Source: Plantago ovata (Eukaryota > Streptophyta > Magnoliopsida > Lamiales > Plantaginaceae). From it: a stretch of 64,000 bases of DNA. The stretch covers positions 102,670,942 through 102,734,941 of the forward strand of contig CM051455.1 of the NCBI GenBank assembly GCA_028274465.1. The letters run 5' to 3'. Below the pieces are notes generated by a model, which did no database searches, had not been told where the DNA came from, and saw nothing but the letters and a program-made list of their open reading frames with translations. This document shows positions 44,677 through 56,723 of the stretch, piece after piece. A program made the translations under genes and the position numbers. Positions within the stretch are counted from its first letter, which is position 1. Each line of letters begins with the position of its first letter.

Positions 44677-44795
44677 GGGTTGCAACACGAGGACTTCCCA
44701 GGGGGTCACCCATCCTAGTACTACTCTCGCCCAAGCACGCTTAACTTCGGAGTTCTGATGGGATCCGGTGCATTAGTGCTGGTATGATCGCAACC
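44677..44795 (-). rRNA. 5S rRNA gene 4
   Basis: Consensus of the left class, 119 bp, terminator intact. Confidence 0.97.
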
Positions 44796-45164
44796 AATAG
44801 CCTATGCGTAATCTATCCTTTTATCCCTTTACCGGCCGCTGCCTCATCACGGCTTCCTATGTTAAACGCCCCCGACACGTGCGATTTTGTTCAAACGATA
44901 GAGTTTTCCATGCGGAAACGGTGTTTTGAGCACAAGTCATTGCTCCGCCATGAGCGATGACCGTTTTCGGTCAAATTCCTTTAGCTCGAGGGTCAAATTC
45001 GCCCCCGACACGTGTCGTCTCCACGGTGGTGACGCCCGATATCGAAAACATTGTGTATATCACGGAGGTCTGCAAGAATAGGTAATATGTATCGTGTTGG
45101 AGGAAGAAACGAGACAAGAAAAGATCCGAAGAAAGGGGAAACCGGCAACAAGAACATGCAAAAA

Positions 45165-45282
45165 TGGTTGCAACACGAGGACTTCCCAGGGGGTCACCCA
45201 TCCTAGTACTACTCTCGCCCAAGCATGCTTAACTTCGGAGTTCTGATGGATCCGGTGCATTAGTGCTGGTATGATCGCAACC
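45165..45282 (-). rRNA. 5S rRNA gene 5, variant
   Basis: 118 bp: one base missing in the GGATCCCATC stretch, one substitution near the A box (GCATGC) and a changed last base. Confidence 0.93.
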
Positions 45283-45650
45283 AATAGCCTATGCGTAATC
45301 TATCCTTTTATCCCTTTACCGGCCGCTGCCTCATCACGGCTTCCTATGTTAAACGCCCCCGACACGTGCGATTTTGTTAAACGATAGAGTTTTCCATGCG
45401 GAAACGGTGTTTTGAGCACAAGTCATTGCTCCGCCATGAGCGATGACCGTTTTCGGTCAAATTCCTTTAGCTCGAGGGTCAAATTCGCCCCCGACACGTG
45501 TCGTCTCCACGGTGGTGACGCCCGATATCGAAAACATTGTGTATATCACGGAGGTCTGCAAGAATAGGTAATATGTATCGTGTTGGAGGAAGAAACGAGA
45601 CAAGAAAAGATCCGAAGAAAGGGGAAACCGGCAACAAGAACATGCAAAAA

Positions 45651-45768
45651 GGGTTGCAACACGAGGACTTCCCAGGGGGTCACCATCCTAGTACTACTCT
45701 CGCCCAAGCACGCTTAACTTCGGAGTTCTGATGGGATCCGGTGCATTAGTGCTGGTATGATCGCAACC
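45651..45768 (-). rRNA. 5S rRNA gene 6
   Basis: 118 bp: one base missing in the GGATGGGTGACC box region. Confidence 0.94.
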
Positions 45769-46136
45769 AATAGCCTATGCGTAATCTATCCTTTTATCCC
45801 TTTACCGGCCGCTGCCTCATCACGGCTTCCTATGTTAAACGCCCCCGACACGTGCGATTTTGTTCAAACGATAGAGTTTTCCATGCGGAAACGGTGTTTG
45901 AGCACAAGTCATTGCTCCGCCATGAGCGATGACCGTTTTCGGTCAAATTCCTTTAGCTCGAGGGTCAAATTCGCCCCCGACACGTGTCGTCTCCACGGTG
46001 GTGACGCCCGATATCGAAAACATTGTGTATATCACGGAGGTCTGCCAGAATAGGTAATATGTATCGTGTTGGAGGAAGAAACGAGACAAGAAAAGATCCG
46101 AAGAAAGGGGAAACCGGCAACAAGAACATGCAAAAA

Positions 46137-46255
46137 GGGTTGCAACACGAGGACTTCCCAGGGGGTCACCCATCCTAGTACTACTCTCGCCCAAGCACGC
46201 TTAACTTCGGAGTTCTGATGGGATCCGGTGCATTAGTGCTGGTATGATCGCAACC
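46137..46255 (-). rRNA. 5S rRNA gene 7
   Basis: Consensus of the left class, 119 bp. Confidence 0.97.
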
Positions 46256-46623
46256 AATAGCCTATGCGTAATCTATCCTTTTATCCCTTTACCGGCCGCT
46301 GCCTCATCACGGCTTCCTATGTTAAACGCCCCGACACGTGCGATTTTGTTTAAACGATAGAGTTTTCCATGCGGAAACGGTGTTTTGAGCACAAGTCATT
46401 GCTCCGCCATGAGCGATGACCGTTTTCGGTCAAATTCCTTTAGCTCGAGGGTCAAATTCGCCCCCGACACGTGTCGTCTCCACGGTGGTGACGCCCGATA
46501 TCGAAAACATTGTGTATATCACGGAGGTCTGCCAGAATAGGTAATATGTATCGTGTTGGAGGAAGAAACGAGACAAGAAAAGATCCGAAGAAAGGGGAAA
46601 CCGGCAACAAGAACATGCAAAAA

Positions 46624-46742
46624 GGGTTGCAACACGAGGACTTCCCAGGGGGTCACCCATCCTAGTACTACTCTCGCCCAAGCACGCTTAACTTCGGAGT
46701 TCTGATGGGATCCGGTGCATTAGTGCTGGTATGATCGCAACC
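46624..46742 (-). rRNA. 5S rRNA gene 8
   Basis: Consensus of the left class, 119 bp. Confidence 0.97.
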
Positions 46743-47110
46743 AATAGCCTATGCGTAATCTATCCTTTTATCCCTTTACCGGCCGCTGCCTCATCACGGC
46801 TTCCTATGTTAAACGCCCCCGACACGTGCGATTTTGTTGAAACGATAGAGTTTTCCATGCGGAAACGGTGTTTTGAGCACAAGTCATTGCTCCGCCATGA
46901 GCGATGACCGTTTCGGTCAAATTCCTTTAGCTCGAGGGTCAAATTCGCCCCCGACACGTGTCGTCTCCACGGTGGTGACGCCCGATATCGAAAACATTGT
47001 GTATATCACGGAGGTCTGCCAGAATAGGTAATATGTATCGTGTTGGAGGAAGAAACGAGACAAGAAAAGATCCGAAGAAAGGGGAAACCGGCAACAAGAA
47101 CATGCAAAAA

Positions 47111-47228
47111 GGGTTGCAACACGAGGACTTCCCAGGGGTCACCCATCCTAGTACTACTCTCGCCCAAGCACGCTTAACTTCGGAGTTCTGATGGGATCCG
47201 GTGCATTAGTGCTGGTATGATCGCAACC
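47111..47228 (-). rRNA. 5S rRNA gene 9
   Basis: 118 bp: one C missing from the GACCCCCTGG homopolymer. Confidence 0.95.
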
Positions 47229-47595
47229 AATAGCCTATGCGTAATCTATCCTTTTATCCCTTACCGGCCGCTGCCTCATCACGGCTTCCTATGTTAAACG
47301 CCCCCGACACGTGCGATTTTGTTAAACGATAGAGTTTTCCATGCGGAAACGGTGTTTTGAGCACAAGTCATTGCTCCGCCATGAGCGATGACCGTTTTCG
47401 GTCAAATTCCTTTAGCTCGAGGGTCAAATTCGCCCCCGACACGTGTCGTCTCCACGGTGGTGACGCCCGATATCGAAAACATTGTGTATATCACGGAGGT
47501 CTGCAAGAATAGGTAATATGTATCGTGTTGGAGGAAGAAACGAGACAAGAAAAGATCCGAAGAAAGGGGAAACCGGCAACAAGAACATGCAAAAA

Positions 47596-47714
47596 GGGTT
47601 GCAACACGAGGACTTCCCAGGGGGTCACCCATCCTAGTACTACTCTCGCCCAAGCACGCTTAACTTCGGAGTTCTGATGGGATCCGGTGCATTAGTGCTG
47701 GTATGATCGCAACC
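47596..47714 (-). rRNA. 5S rRNA gene 10
   Basis: Consensus of the left class, 119 bp. Confidence 0.97.
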
Positions 47715-48083
47715 AATAGCCTATGCGTAATCTATCCTTTTATCCCTTTACCGGCCGCTGCCTCATCACGGCTTCCTATGTTAAACGCCCCCGACACGTG
47801 CGATTTTGTTGAAACGATAGAGTTTTCCATGCGGAAACGGTGTTTTGAGCACAAGTCATTGCTCCGCCATGAGCGATGACCGTTTTCGGTCAAATTCCTT
47901 TAGCTCGAGGGTCAAATTCGCCCCCGACACGTGTCGTCTCCACGGTGGTGACGCCCGATATCGAAAACATTGTGTATATCACGGAGGTCAGCCAGAATAG
48001 GTAATATGTATCGTGTTGGAGGAAGAAACGAGACAAGAAAAGATCCGAAGAAAGGGGAAACCGGCAACAAGAACATGCAAAAA

Positions 48084-48201
48084 GGGTTGCAACACGAGGA
48101 CTTCCCAGGGGTCACCCATCCTAGTACTACTCTCGCCCAAGCACGCTTAACTTCGGAGTTCTGATGGGATCCGGTGCATTAGTGCTGGTATGATCGCAAC
48201 C
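48084..48201 (-). rRNA. 5S rRNA gene 11
   Basis: 118 bp: one C missing from the GACCCCCTGG homopolymer. Confidence 0.95.
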
Positions 48202-48569
48202 AATAGCCTATGCGTAATCTATCCTTTTATCCCTTTACCGGCCGCTGCCTCATCACGGCTTCCTATGTTAAACGCCCCCGACACGTGCGATTTTGTTGAA
48301 ACGATAGAGTTTTCCATGCGGAAACGGTGTTTTGAGCACAAGTCATTGCTCCGCCATGAGCGATGACCGTTTTCGGTCAAATTCCTTTAGCTCGAGGGTC
48401 AAATTCGCCCCCGACACGTGTCGTCTCCACGGTGGTGACGCCCGATATCGAAAACATTGTGTATATCACGGAGGTCGCCAGAATAGGTAATATGTATCGT
48501 GTTGGAGGAAGAAACGAGACAAGAAAAGATCCGAAGAAAGGGGAAACCGGCAACAAGAACATGCAAAAA

Positions 48570-48688
48570 GGGTTGCAACACGAGGACTTCCCAGGGGGTC
48601 ACCCATCCTAGTACTACTCTCGCCCAAGCACGCTTAACTTCGGAGTTCTGATGGGATCCGGTGCATTAGTGCTGGTATGATCGCAACC
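48570..48688 (-). rRNA. 5S rRNA gene 12
   Basis: Consensus of the left class, 119 bp. Confidence 0.97.
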
Positions 48689-49057
48689 AATAGCCTATGC
48701 GTAATCTATCCTTTTATCCCTTTACCGGCCGCTGCCTCATCACGGCTTCCTATGTTAAACGCCCCCGACACGTGCGATTTTGTTGAAACGATAGAGTTTT
48801 CCATGCGGAAACGGTGTTTTGAGCACAAGTCATTGCTCCGCCATGAGCGATGACCGTTTTCGGTCAAATTCCTTTAGCTCGAGGGTCAAATTCGCCCCCG
48901 ACACGTGTCGTCTCCACGGTGGTGACGCCCGATATCGAAAACATTGTGTATATCACGGAGGTCAGCCAGAATAGGTAATATGTATCGTGTTGGAGGAAGA
49001 AACGAGACAAGAAAAGATCCGAAGAAAGGGGAAACCGGCAACAAGAACATGCAAAAA

Positions 49058-49176
49058 GGGTTGCAACACGAGGACTTCCCAGGGGGTCACCCATCCTAGT
49101 ACTACTCTCGCCCAAGCACGCTTAACTTCGGAGTTCTGATGGGATCCGGTGCATTAGTGCTGGTATGATCGCAACC
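49058..49176 (-). rRNA. 5S rRNA gene 13
   Basis: Consensus of the left class, 119 bp. Confidence 0.97.
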
Positions 49177-49545
49177 AATAGCCTATGCGTAATCTATCCT
49201 TTTATCCCTTTACCGGCCGCTGCCTCATCACGGCTTCCTATGTTAAACGCCCCCGACACGTGCGATTTTGTTGAAACGATAGAGTTTTCCATGCGGAAAC
49301 GGTGTTTTGAGCACAAGTCATTGCTCCGCCATGAGCGATGACCGTTTCGGTCAAATTCCTTTAGCTCGAGGGTCAAATTCGCCCCCGACACGTGTCGTCT
49401 CCACGGTGGTGACGCCCGATATCGAAAACATTGTGTATATCACGGAGGTACTGCCAGAATAGGTAATATGTATCGTGTTGGAGGAAGAAACGAGACAAGA
49501 AAAGATCCGAAGAAAGGGGAAACCGGCAACAAGAACATGCAAAAA

Positions 49546-49662
49546 GGGTTGCAACACGAGGACTTCCCAGGGGTCACCCATCCTAGTACTACTCTCGCCC
49601 AAGCACGCTTAACTTCGGAGTTCTGATGGATCCGGTGCATTAGTGCTGGTATGATCGCAACC
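49546..49662 (-). rRNA. 5S rRNA gene 14
   Basis: 117 bp: single-base deletions in the GACCCCC and GGATCCC stretches. Confidence 0.94.
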
Positions 49663-50028
49663 AATAGCCTATGCGTAATCTATCCTTTTATCCCTTTACC
49701 GGCCGCTGCCTCATCACGGCTTCCTATGTTAAACGCCCCCGACACGTGCGATTTTGTTGAAACGATAGAGTTTTCCATGCGGAAACGGTGTTTGAGCACA
49801 AGTCATTGCTCCGCCATGAGCGATGACCGTTTTCGGTCAAATTCCTTTAGCTCGAGGGTCAAATTCGCCCCCGACACGTGTCGTCTCCACGGTGGTGACG
49901 CCCGATATCGAAAACATTGTGTATATCACGGAGGTCTAGCCAGAATAGGTAATATGTATCGTGTTGGAGAAGAAACGAGACAAGAAAAGATCCGAAGAAA
50001 GGGAAACCGGCACAAGAACATGCAAAAA

Positions 50029-50148
50029 GGGTTGCAACACGAGGACTTCCCAGGGGGTCCACCCATCCTAGTACTACTCTCGCCCAAGCACGCTTAACTT
50101 CGGAGTTCTGATGGGATCCGGTGCATTAGTGCTGGTATGATCGCAACC
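50029..50148 (-). rRNA. 5S rRNA gene 15
   Basis: 120 bp: one extra base in the GGGTGGACC region. The adjoining spacer also starts to show small indels as the assembly gap is approached. Confidence 0.93.
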
Positions 50149-50378
50149 AATAGCCTATGCGTAATCTATCCTTTTATCCCTTTACCGGCCGCTGCCTCAT
50201 CACGGCTTCCTATGTTAAACGCCCCCGACACGTGCGATTTTGTTGAAACGATAGAGTTTTCCATGCGGAAACGGTGTTTGAGCACAAGTCATTGCTCCGC
50301 CATGAGCGATGACCGTTTTCGGTCAAATTCCTTTAGCTCGAGGGTCAAATTCGCCCCCGACACGTGTCGTCTCACGGT

Positions 50379-50478
50379 NNNNNNNNNNNNNNNNNNNNNN
50401 NNNNNNNNNNNNNNNNNNNNNNNNNNNNNNNNNNNNNNNNNNNNNNNNNNNNNNNNNNNNNNNNNNNNNNNNNNNNNN
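50379..50478. other. Assembly gap (100 N)
   Basis: Exactly 100 N within a 5S spacer. The same spacer segment (TCAAATTC ... CGTCT ... CACGGT) occurs on both sides, so the real distance is unknown and any number of units may be missing. Confidence 0.99.
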
Positions 50479-50661
50479 TCAAATTCCGCCCCCGACACGT
50501 GGTCGTCTCCACGGTGGTGACGCCGATAAAATCGAAAACATTTGTGTATAGCATAAGACTGCCAGAATCGGTAATATGTATCGTGTTTTTTTTGGTGGAA
50601 AGAAACGAAGCCCAAGAAAAGAGTCCGCAAAACGGAAAAACCGGCAACAAAACTGCAAAAA

Positions 50662-50785
50662 GGGTTGCAACACTAGGACTTTCCCAGGGGGTCACCCATC
50701 CTGTACTACTCTCCGCGCCCAACCACGCTTAACATGCGGAGTTCTGATGGGATTCGGTGGCATTAGTGCTGGTATGATCGCAACC
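50662..50785 (-). rRNA. 5S rRNA gene 16, next to the gap, many indels
   Basis: 124 bp with at least six scattered indels or substitutions against the consensus. The preceding spacer is equally disturbed (TTTTTTTTGG insert and others). Low-quality contig end is likelier than a real pseudogene. Confidence 0.85.
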
Positions 50786-51154
50786 AATAGCCTAGGCGTA
50801 AATCTATCCGTTTATCCCTTTACCGGTCGCTGCCTCATCACGGCTTCCTAAGTTAAACGCCCCCGACACGTGCGATTTTGTTGAAACGAGAGAGTTTTCC
50901 ATGCGGAAACGGTGTTTCGAGCACAAGTCATCGCTCCGTCATGAGCGATGCCCGTTTTCGGTCAAATTCCTTTAGCTCGAGGGTCAAATTCGCCCCGACA
51001 CGTGTCGTCTCCACGGTGGTGACGCCCGATATCGAAAACATTGTGTATATCATGGAGGACTGCCAGAATAGGTAATATGTATCGTGTTGGAGGAAGAAAC
51101 GAGACAAGAAAAGATCCGAAGAAAGGGGAAACCGGCAACATGAACATGCAAAAA

Positions 51155-51274
51155 GGGTTGCAACACAGAGGACTTCCCAGGGGGTCACCCATCCTATTAC
51201 TACTCTCGCCCAACCACGCTTAACATCGGAGTTCTGATGGGATCCGGTGCATTAGTGCTGGTATGATCGCAACC
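51155..51274 (-). rRNA. 5S rRNA gene 17
   Basis: 120 bp, right class (GCGTGGTTGG), with an extra base near the 3' end and substitutions in the A-box and AGTA regions. Confidence 0.93.
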
Positions 51275-51642
51275 AATAGCCTATGCGTAATCTATCGTTT
51301 TATCCCTTTACTGACCGCTGCCTCATCACGACTTCCAAAGTTAAACGCTCCCGACACGTGCGATTTTGTTGAAACGATAGAGTTTTCCATGCAGAAACGG
51401 TGTTTCGAGCACAAGTCATTGCTCTGCCATGAGCGATGCCCGTTTTCGGTCAAATTCCATTAGCTCGAGGGTCAAATTCGCCCCCGACACGTGTCGTCTC
51501 CACGGTGGTGACGCCCGATATCGAAAACATTGTGTATATCATGGAGGACTGCCAGAATAGGTAATATGTATCGTGTTGGAGGAAGAACGAGACAAGAAAA
51601 GATCCCAAGAAAGGGGAAACCTGCAACAAGAACATGCAAAAA

Positions 51643-51761
51643 GGGTTGCAACACGAGGACTTCCCAGGGGGTCACCCATCCTAGTACTACTCTCGCCCAA
51701 CCACGCTTAACTTCGGAGTTCTGATGGGATCCGGTGCATTAGTGCTGGTATGATCCCAACC
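51643..51761 (-). rRNA. 5S rRNA gene 18
   Basis: 119 bp, right class. One change near the 5' end (GGTTGGGATC). Confidence 0.95.
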
Positions 51762-52130
51762 AATAGCCTATGCGTAATCTATCCTTTTATCCCTTTACCG
51801 GCCGCTGCCTGATCACGGCTTCCTAAATTAAACGCCCCCGACACGTGCGATTTTTTTGAAACGATAGAGTTTTCCATGCGGAAACGATGTTTCGAGCACA
51901 AGTCATTGCTCCGCCATGAGCGATGCCCGTTTTCGGTCAAATTCCTTTAGCCCGAGGGTCAAATTCGCCCCCGACACGTGTCGTCTCCACGGTGGTGACG
52001 CCCGATATCGAAAACATTGTGTATATCATGGAGGAATGCCATAATAGGTAATATGTATCGTGTTGGAGGAAGAATCAAGACAAGAAAAGATCCGAAGAAA
52101 GGGGAAACCGGCAACAAGAACATGCAAAAA

Positions 52131-52249
52131 GGGTTGCAACACGAGGACTTCCCAGGGGGTCACCCATCCTAGTACTACTCTCGCCCAACCGTGCTTAACT
52201 TCGGAGTTCTGATGGGATCCGGTGCATTAGTGCTGGTATGATCGCAACC
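52131..52249 (-). rRNA. 5S rRNA gene 19
   Basis: 119 bp, right class, with an altered box (AAGCACGGTTGG). Confidence 0.94.
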
Positions 52250-52610
52250 AATAGCCTATGCGTAATCTATCCTTTTATCCCTTTACCGGCCGCTGCCTCA
52301 TCACGGCTTCCTAAGTTAAACGCCCCCGACACGTGCGATTTTGTTGAAACGATAGAGTTTTCCATGCGGAAACGGTGTTTCGAGCACAAGTCATTGCTTC
52401 GCCATGAGCGATACCCGTTTTCGGTCAAATTCCTTTAGCTCGAGGGTTAAATTCGCCCCCGACACGTGTCGTCTCCACGGTGGTGACGCCCGATATCGAA
52501 AACATTGTGTATATCATGGAGGACTGCTAGAATAGGTAATATGTATCGTGTTGGAGGAAGAAACGATACAAGAAAAGATCCGAAGAAAGGGGAAACCGGC
52601 AACAAGAACA

Positions 52611-52724
52611 TGCAACACGAGGACTTCCCAGGGGGTCACCCATCCTAGTACTACTCTCGCCCAACCACGCTTAACTTCGAGTTCTGATGGGATCCGGTGC
52701 ATTAGTGCTGGTATGATCGCAACC
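52611..52724 (-). pseudogene. 5S rRNA gene 20, 3' end and terminator deleted
   Basis: A 13-bp deletion at the 3' boundary removes the last bases of helix I and the TTTTT terminator (spacer CATG runs straight into CAACACGAGG). One G is also missing in the ACTCGAAG stretch. Transcripts could not end or pair normally. Confidence 0.9.
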
Positions 52725-53085
52725 AATAGCCTATGCGTAATCTATCCTTTTATCCCTTTACCGGCCGCTGCCTCATCACGGCTTCCTAAGTTAAACGCCC
52801 CCGACACGTGCGATTTTGTTGAAACGATAGAGTTTTCCATGCGGAAACGGTGTTTCGAGCACAAGTCATTGCTCCGCCATGAGCGATACCCGTTTTCGGT
52901 CAAATTCCTTTAGCTCGAGGGTTAAATTCGCCCCCGACACGTGTCGTCTCCACGGTGGTGACGCCCGATATCGAAAACATTGTGTATATCATGGAGGACT
53001 GCTAGAATAGGTAATATGTATCGTGTTGGAGGAAGAAACGATACAAGAAAAGATCCGAAGAAAGGGGAAACCGGCAACAAGAACA

Positions 53086-53200
53086 TGCAACACGAGGACT
53101 TCCCAGGGGGTCACCCATCCTAGTACTACTCTCGCCCAACCACGCTTAACTTCGGAGTTCTGATGGGATCCGGTGCATTAGTGTTGGTATGATCGCAACC
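53086..53200 (-). pseudogene. 5S rRNA gene 21, same 3' deletion
   Basis: Carries the identical 13-bp deletion as gene 20. The unit is 476 bp. The shared deletion shows local duplication or conversion of a defective unit. Confidence 0.9.
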
Positions 53201-53569
53201 AATAGCCTATGCGTAATCTATCCTTTTATCCCTTTACCGGCCGCTGCCTCATCACGGCTTCCTAAGTTAAACGCCCCCGACACGTGCGATTTTGTTGAAA
53301 CGATAGAGTTTTCCATGCGGAAACGGTGTTTCGAGCACAAGTCTTCGCTCCGCCATGAGCGATGCCCGTTTTCGGTCAAATTCCTTTAGCTCGAGGGTCA
53401 AATTCGCCCCCGACACGTGTCGTCTCCACGGTGGTGACGCCCGATATCGAAAACATTGTGTATATCATGGAGGACAGCCAGAATAGGTAATATGTATCGT
53501 GTTGGAGGAAGAAACGAGACAAGAAAAGATCCCAAGAAAGGGGAAACCGGCAACAAGAACATGAAGAAA

Positions 53570-53688
53570 GGGTTGCAACACGAGGACTTCCCAGGGGGTC
53601 ACCCATCCTAGTACTACTCTCGCCCAACCACGCTTAACTTCGGAGTTCTGATGGGATCCGGTGCATTAGTGTTGGTATGATCGCAACC
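53570..53688 (-). rRNA. 5S rRNA gene 22, altered terminator
   Basis: 119 bp, right class. The T run after the gene is broken (CCCTTTCTTCAT), so termination may be weak. Confidence 0.93.
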
Positions 53689-54057
53689 AATACCCCATGT
53701 GTAATCTATTCTTTTATCCCTTTACCGGTCGCTGCCTCATCACGGCTTCCTAAGTTAAACCTCCCCGACACGTGCGATTTTGTTGAAACGATAGAGTGTT
53801 CCATGCGGAAATGATGTTTCGAGCACAAGTCATTGCTTCGCCATGAGCGATGCCCGTTTTCGGTCAAATTCCTTTAGCTCGAGGGTCAAATTCGCCCCCG
53901 ACACGTGTCGTCTCCACGGTGGTGACGCCCGATATCGAAAACATTGTGTATATCATGGAGGACTGCCAGAATAGGTAATATGTATCGTGTTGGAGGAAGA
54001 AACGAGACAAGAAATGATCCGAAGAAAGGGGAAACCGGCAACAAGAACATGCAAAAA

Positions 54058-54102
54058 GGGTTGCAACACGAGAACTTCCCAGGGGGTCACCCATCCTAGT
54101 AC
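54058..54102 (-). pseudogene. 5S rRNA gene 23, 3' part, split by Copia B
   Basis: 3' portion of the gene up to AGTAC; the rest resumes at 63856 on the other side of the insertion. Confidence 0.97.
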
Positions 54103-56221
54103 TGTAAGAAAATATGGTCAGAGTTACCCCTAGGGTACGCAGCGGAATTTCAAAAATTTTCTTAACATGCAGGTTAATTGATTATGTATATGCCGTATAT
54201 ATTTAAACATGTCAATTAGAAGACTAACCTTACTTCCAAAGCAGCTTCCAAGTCTTCGTAACAATCCGGTGTATCTTCTCCTTCGTCGAAGTCGAAGATA
54301 TCTGCAATACTTTGATTATCTGCAAGACAATAAAAGTTAGTTTCCATCTCCTAGAACCTCAACCTTGGTATCCACGGATGAACAACCTATCAGAAGAATG
54401 CTAGGATATTCTTTGTGTGACCAAGAAGACGGGGCGGCGATTCCTCCGGCAGGTGGCGCGCGCGTGTGGCTTATAGAGGAGGGGAGAGCTTTTATTTTCT
54501 CTAAGAAAACTGGGTAGAATAATTCTCTAAGAATTTGATTCTTCAACTGTGTGAAAATCTATGTCTGAAACTCTGTATCAAAAGCTCTCTAATAGTCTAC
54601 TATATATAGTAGTCTATAGAAGCCTAAAGCATAAGCAATTAGACTTCGTAAAGGAATAAGAATCTAATTCTTATCGCACAAGGAAACCAATATCAAGTCT
54701 AGATTCATTCCCAATCAAATTAAAACTCAATCAGGAAAATCTAACTTATCCCTTAGACTTCTAATAGAGGAAGGAGTCGAACTCCTTCCCCTACTTCATC
54801 TCGCGCGCGCGCTCGTGTCCTAAGGGTGATAGGTGGGTCCCAAATCGGGACCCACTTATAGTTCTAAGGCAATTCAAACTCCAAGTAGATTTTGCCCATG
54901 TGCATATGTTAATTCTAAATTAACATATCCTTTCAAATCAAACCTCTATTATATTTCCAAAATATAATCTTTAATTGTATTTACATAAAATACAATTAAT
55001 TAGCCAATTCAATTAATAATTCCAAGTCATTAATTAATTGAGCCACTATATATTATAATTAATTCCAAATTAATTATAATCCATCAATCACAATTAATTC
55101 AAAATTAATTGCGATTCCATCTTCAAGGATATTCTAATAGGCTGAATCACCACAGTGTGACCCATAGGGCCTCATCGTATTAAGCAAGTCCTAGACTAGG
55201 CAACATGGAATTCCTAGACGGTTCCATTTGCAATATTAATACATGAGGACGTTTGAGAGGTTTCTCAAAGCTAACCCTTTCGTTGCGAAGTCTGTTGCGC
55301 TGAACGCGGCGATGGTAACGTCCCTTCATCTGACTTGCTCGAATGTATCTAGGATCGATGAAGTGTCTATCCCACTAATACATCCACGGGCGTCTTCAGT
55401 GAGTTGCATGGTGAATCCAATATCTATTATGACCATCATAATAATATTGATACGCTGGCCAGCGGTTTTACCATCACAACTATGAACGACTATGAGCAGT
55501 GCTCTCCTGTGCTACACTTGAGAGATGAATCCTTCACAGAATCACTTATCATCCCCATTTGTATGTAGCCATAATCCTGGATCGTGTCTTAGGTCAACTG
55601 CTTATTCAGAGCTGACATCGACGGGTCCACCAAGAATATGGGGAAACAAATGTGATGATAAAGTCCTGTAAGTACAAAGGACGAATGGTATCACTTCGAC
55701 AACTTACCGGTTCCCATAGACACTTCGGTGTAGAGTATACATCGATGGGAGTGTCCGGTGGGTACTTCCATTGTTCGATACAACTTCTTCGAACAACTAT
55801 GCGCAGTTATGGGAACGTTTCTTGATTGTCCAACAATCTGTTCCGTGGCCGTGGGATCGGCTCACACTTGCTCTAACAAGTATAACCTCCACGCATACTA
55901 GTCTTGTCTGGTTCATTCAGACCCCCACATCCGAGATGAACCTCGACTAGGGAGAGTTTGGGATAGATGATAACTCACATAGCTCCCACTATCTGTGTGA
56001 TCGGTCATCTATCTGAGGGGACATGTTTAATATCAATACAAACAGTAATAAAGATATGACATGCTGCAGCCTGGTGTAATATAAATATGAAAGCGATACT
56101 CAATAGTAAAATGCAACAAACATATATTCTATTACGTTGACCTGTGTAATAGTACATATATTCCCTCTATAAGGGCACCATGTCCTTAATAAGGACTGTC
56201 TCTAGGACATATACACTATCA
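54103..56221 (-). repeat. 3' LTR of Copia B (2119 bp)
   Basis: Complete, from TGTAAGAAAATATGG at the low end to ACACTATCA at the high end. Closely matches 61781-63855. A 69-codon frame (54337-54546) is also open in the other LTR but has no known domain. Confidence 0.95.
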
Positions 56222-56236
56222 ATCTCCAACTTGGAC
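56222..56236 (-). promoter_or_regulatory. Polypurine tract of Copia B
   Basis: On the minus strand, TCCAAGTTGGAGAT directly precedes the LTR start TGATAG. Confidence 0.85.
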
Positions 56237-56372
56237 TAGAGCCAGTCACCTTTATGCCTAATACCCAGATTAGCATAATGTCTTAAGTGGACATCCACTG
56301 ATAAGACCTTGGTGAAAGGATCTGCCACGTTGTCCGAGGTAGAGACACGTTCCATACTAACTTCTCCTCTAT

Positions 56373-56720
56373 CTATAATCTCACGTATAACGTGATATTA
56401 TGTAAGTACATGTACGTTCTTGTTTGTAGATTAGGATCCTTAGCTTGAGCGACGGCGCCCGTATTGTCCCAATAAATCGTTATTGGACTAGGAGCAGGAA
56501 CAACCCTCAATTCCTTCAAGAACTCTGAAATCCAGACAGCTTCTTTCGAAGCTTCTGATCCAGCAATGTACTCGATTTCTCTGGATGAGTCAGCGATCGT
56601 GGCTTGCTTAGAACTCTTCCAACAGATAGCTCCTCCGTTCAATTTGAGTACGTATCATGTCTGTGACTCAAAGTCATGAGGATCTGATTCAAATCCAGCG
56701 TCGACATAACCAGACATCCT
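56373..56720 (-). pseudogene. RNase H of Copia B, broken
   Basis: LNGGAICWKSSKQATIADSS, EIEYIAGSEASKEAVWI and IYWDNTGAVAQAKDP are typical copia RNase H blocks. Stops upstream (about 56643-56720) separate it from RT, and the last part is altered. Confidence 0.85.
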
Positions 56721-56723
56721 TAA

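Noticed and set aside
43021..54094. Many repeated open frames of 60-148 codons on both strands
   Set aside because: They recur every 487 bp and are translations of 5S genes and spacer, not proteins.
42790..54102. Regular repeat array as CRISPR
   Set aside because: The repeated unit is a 5S rRNA gene with a constant spacer in a plant genome; there are no variable spacers.
54337..54546. 69-codon minus-strand frame also present at 61997-62206
   Set aside because: Its conservation follows from the two LTR copies being near identical; no domain or codon signal.
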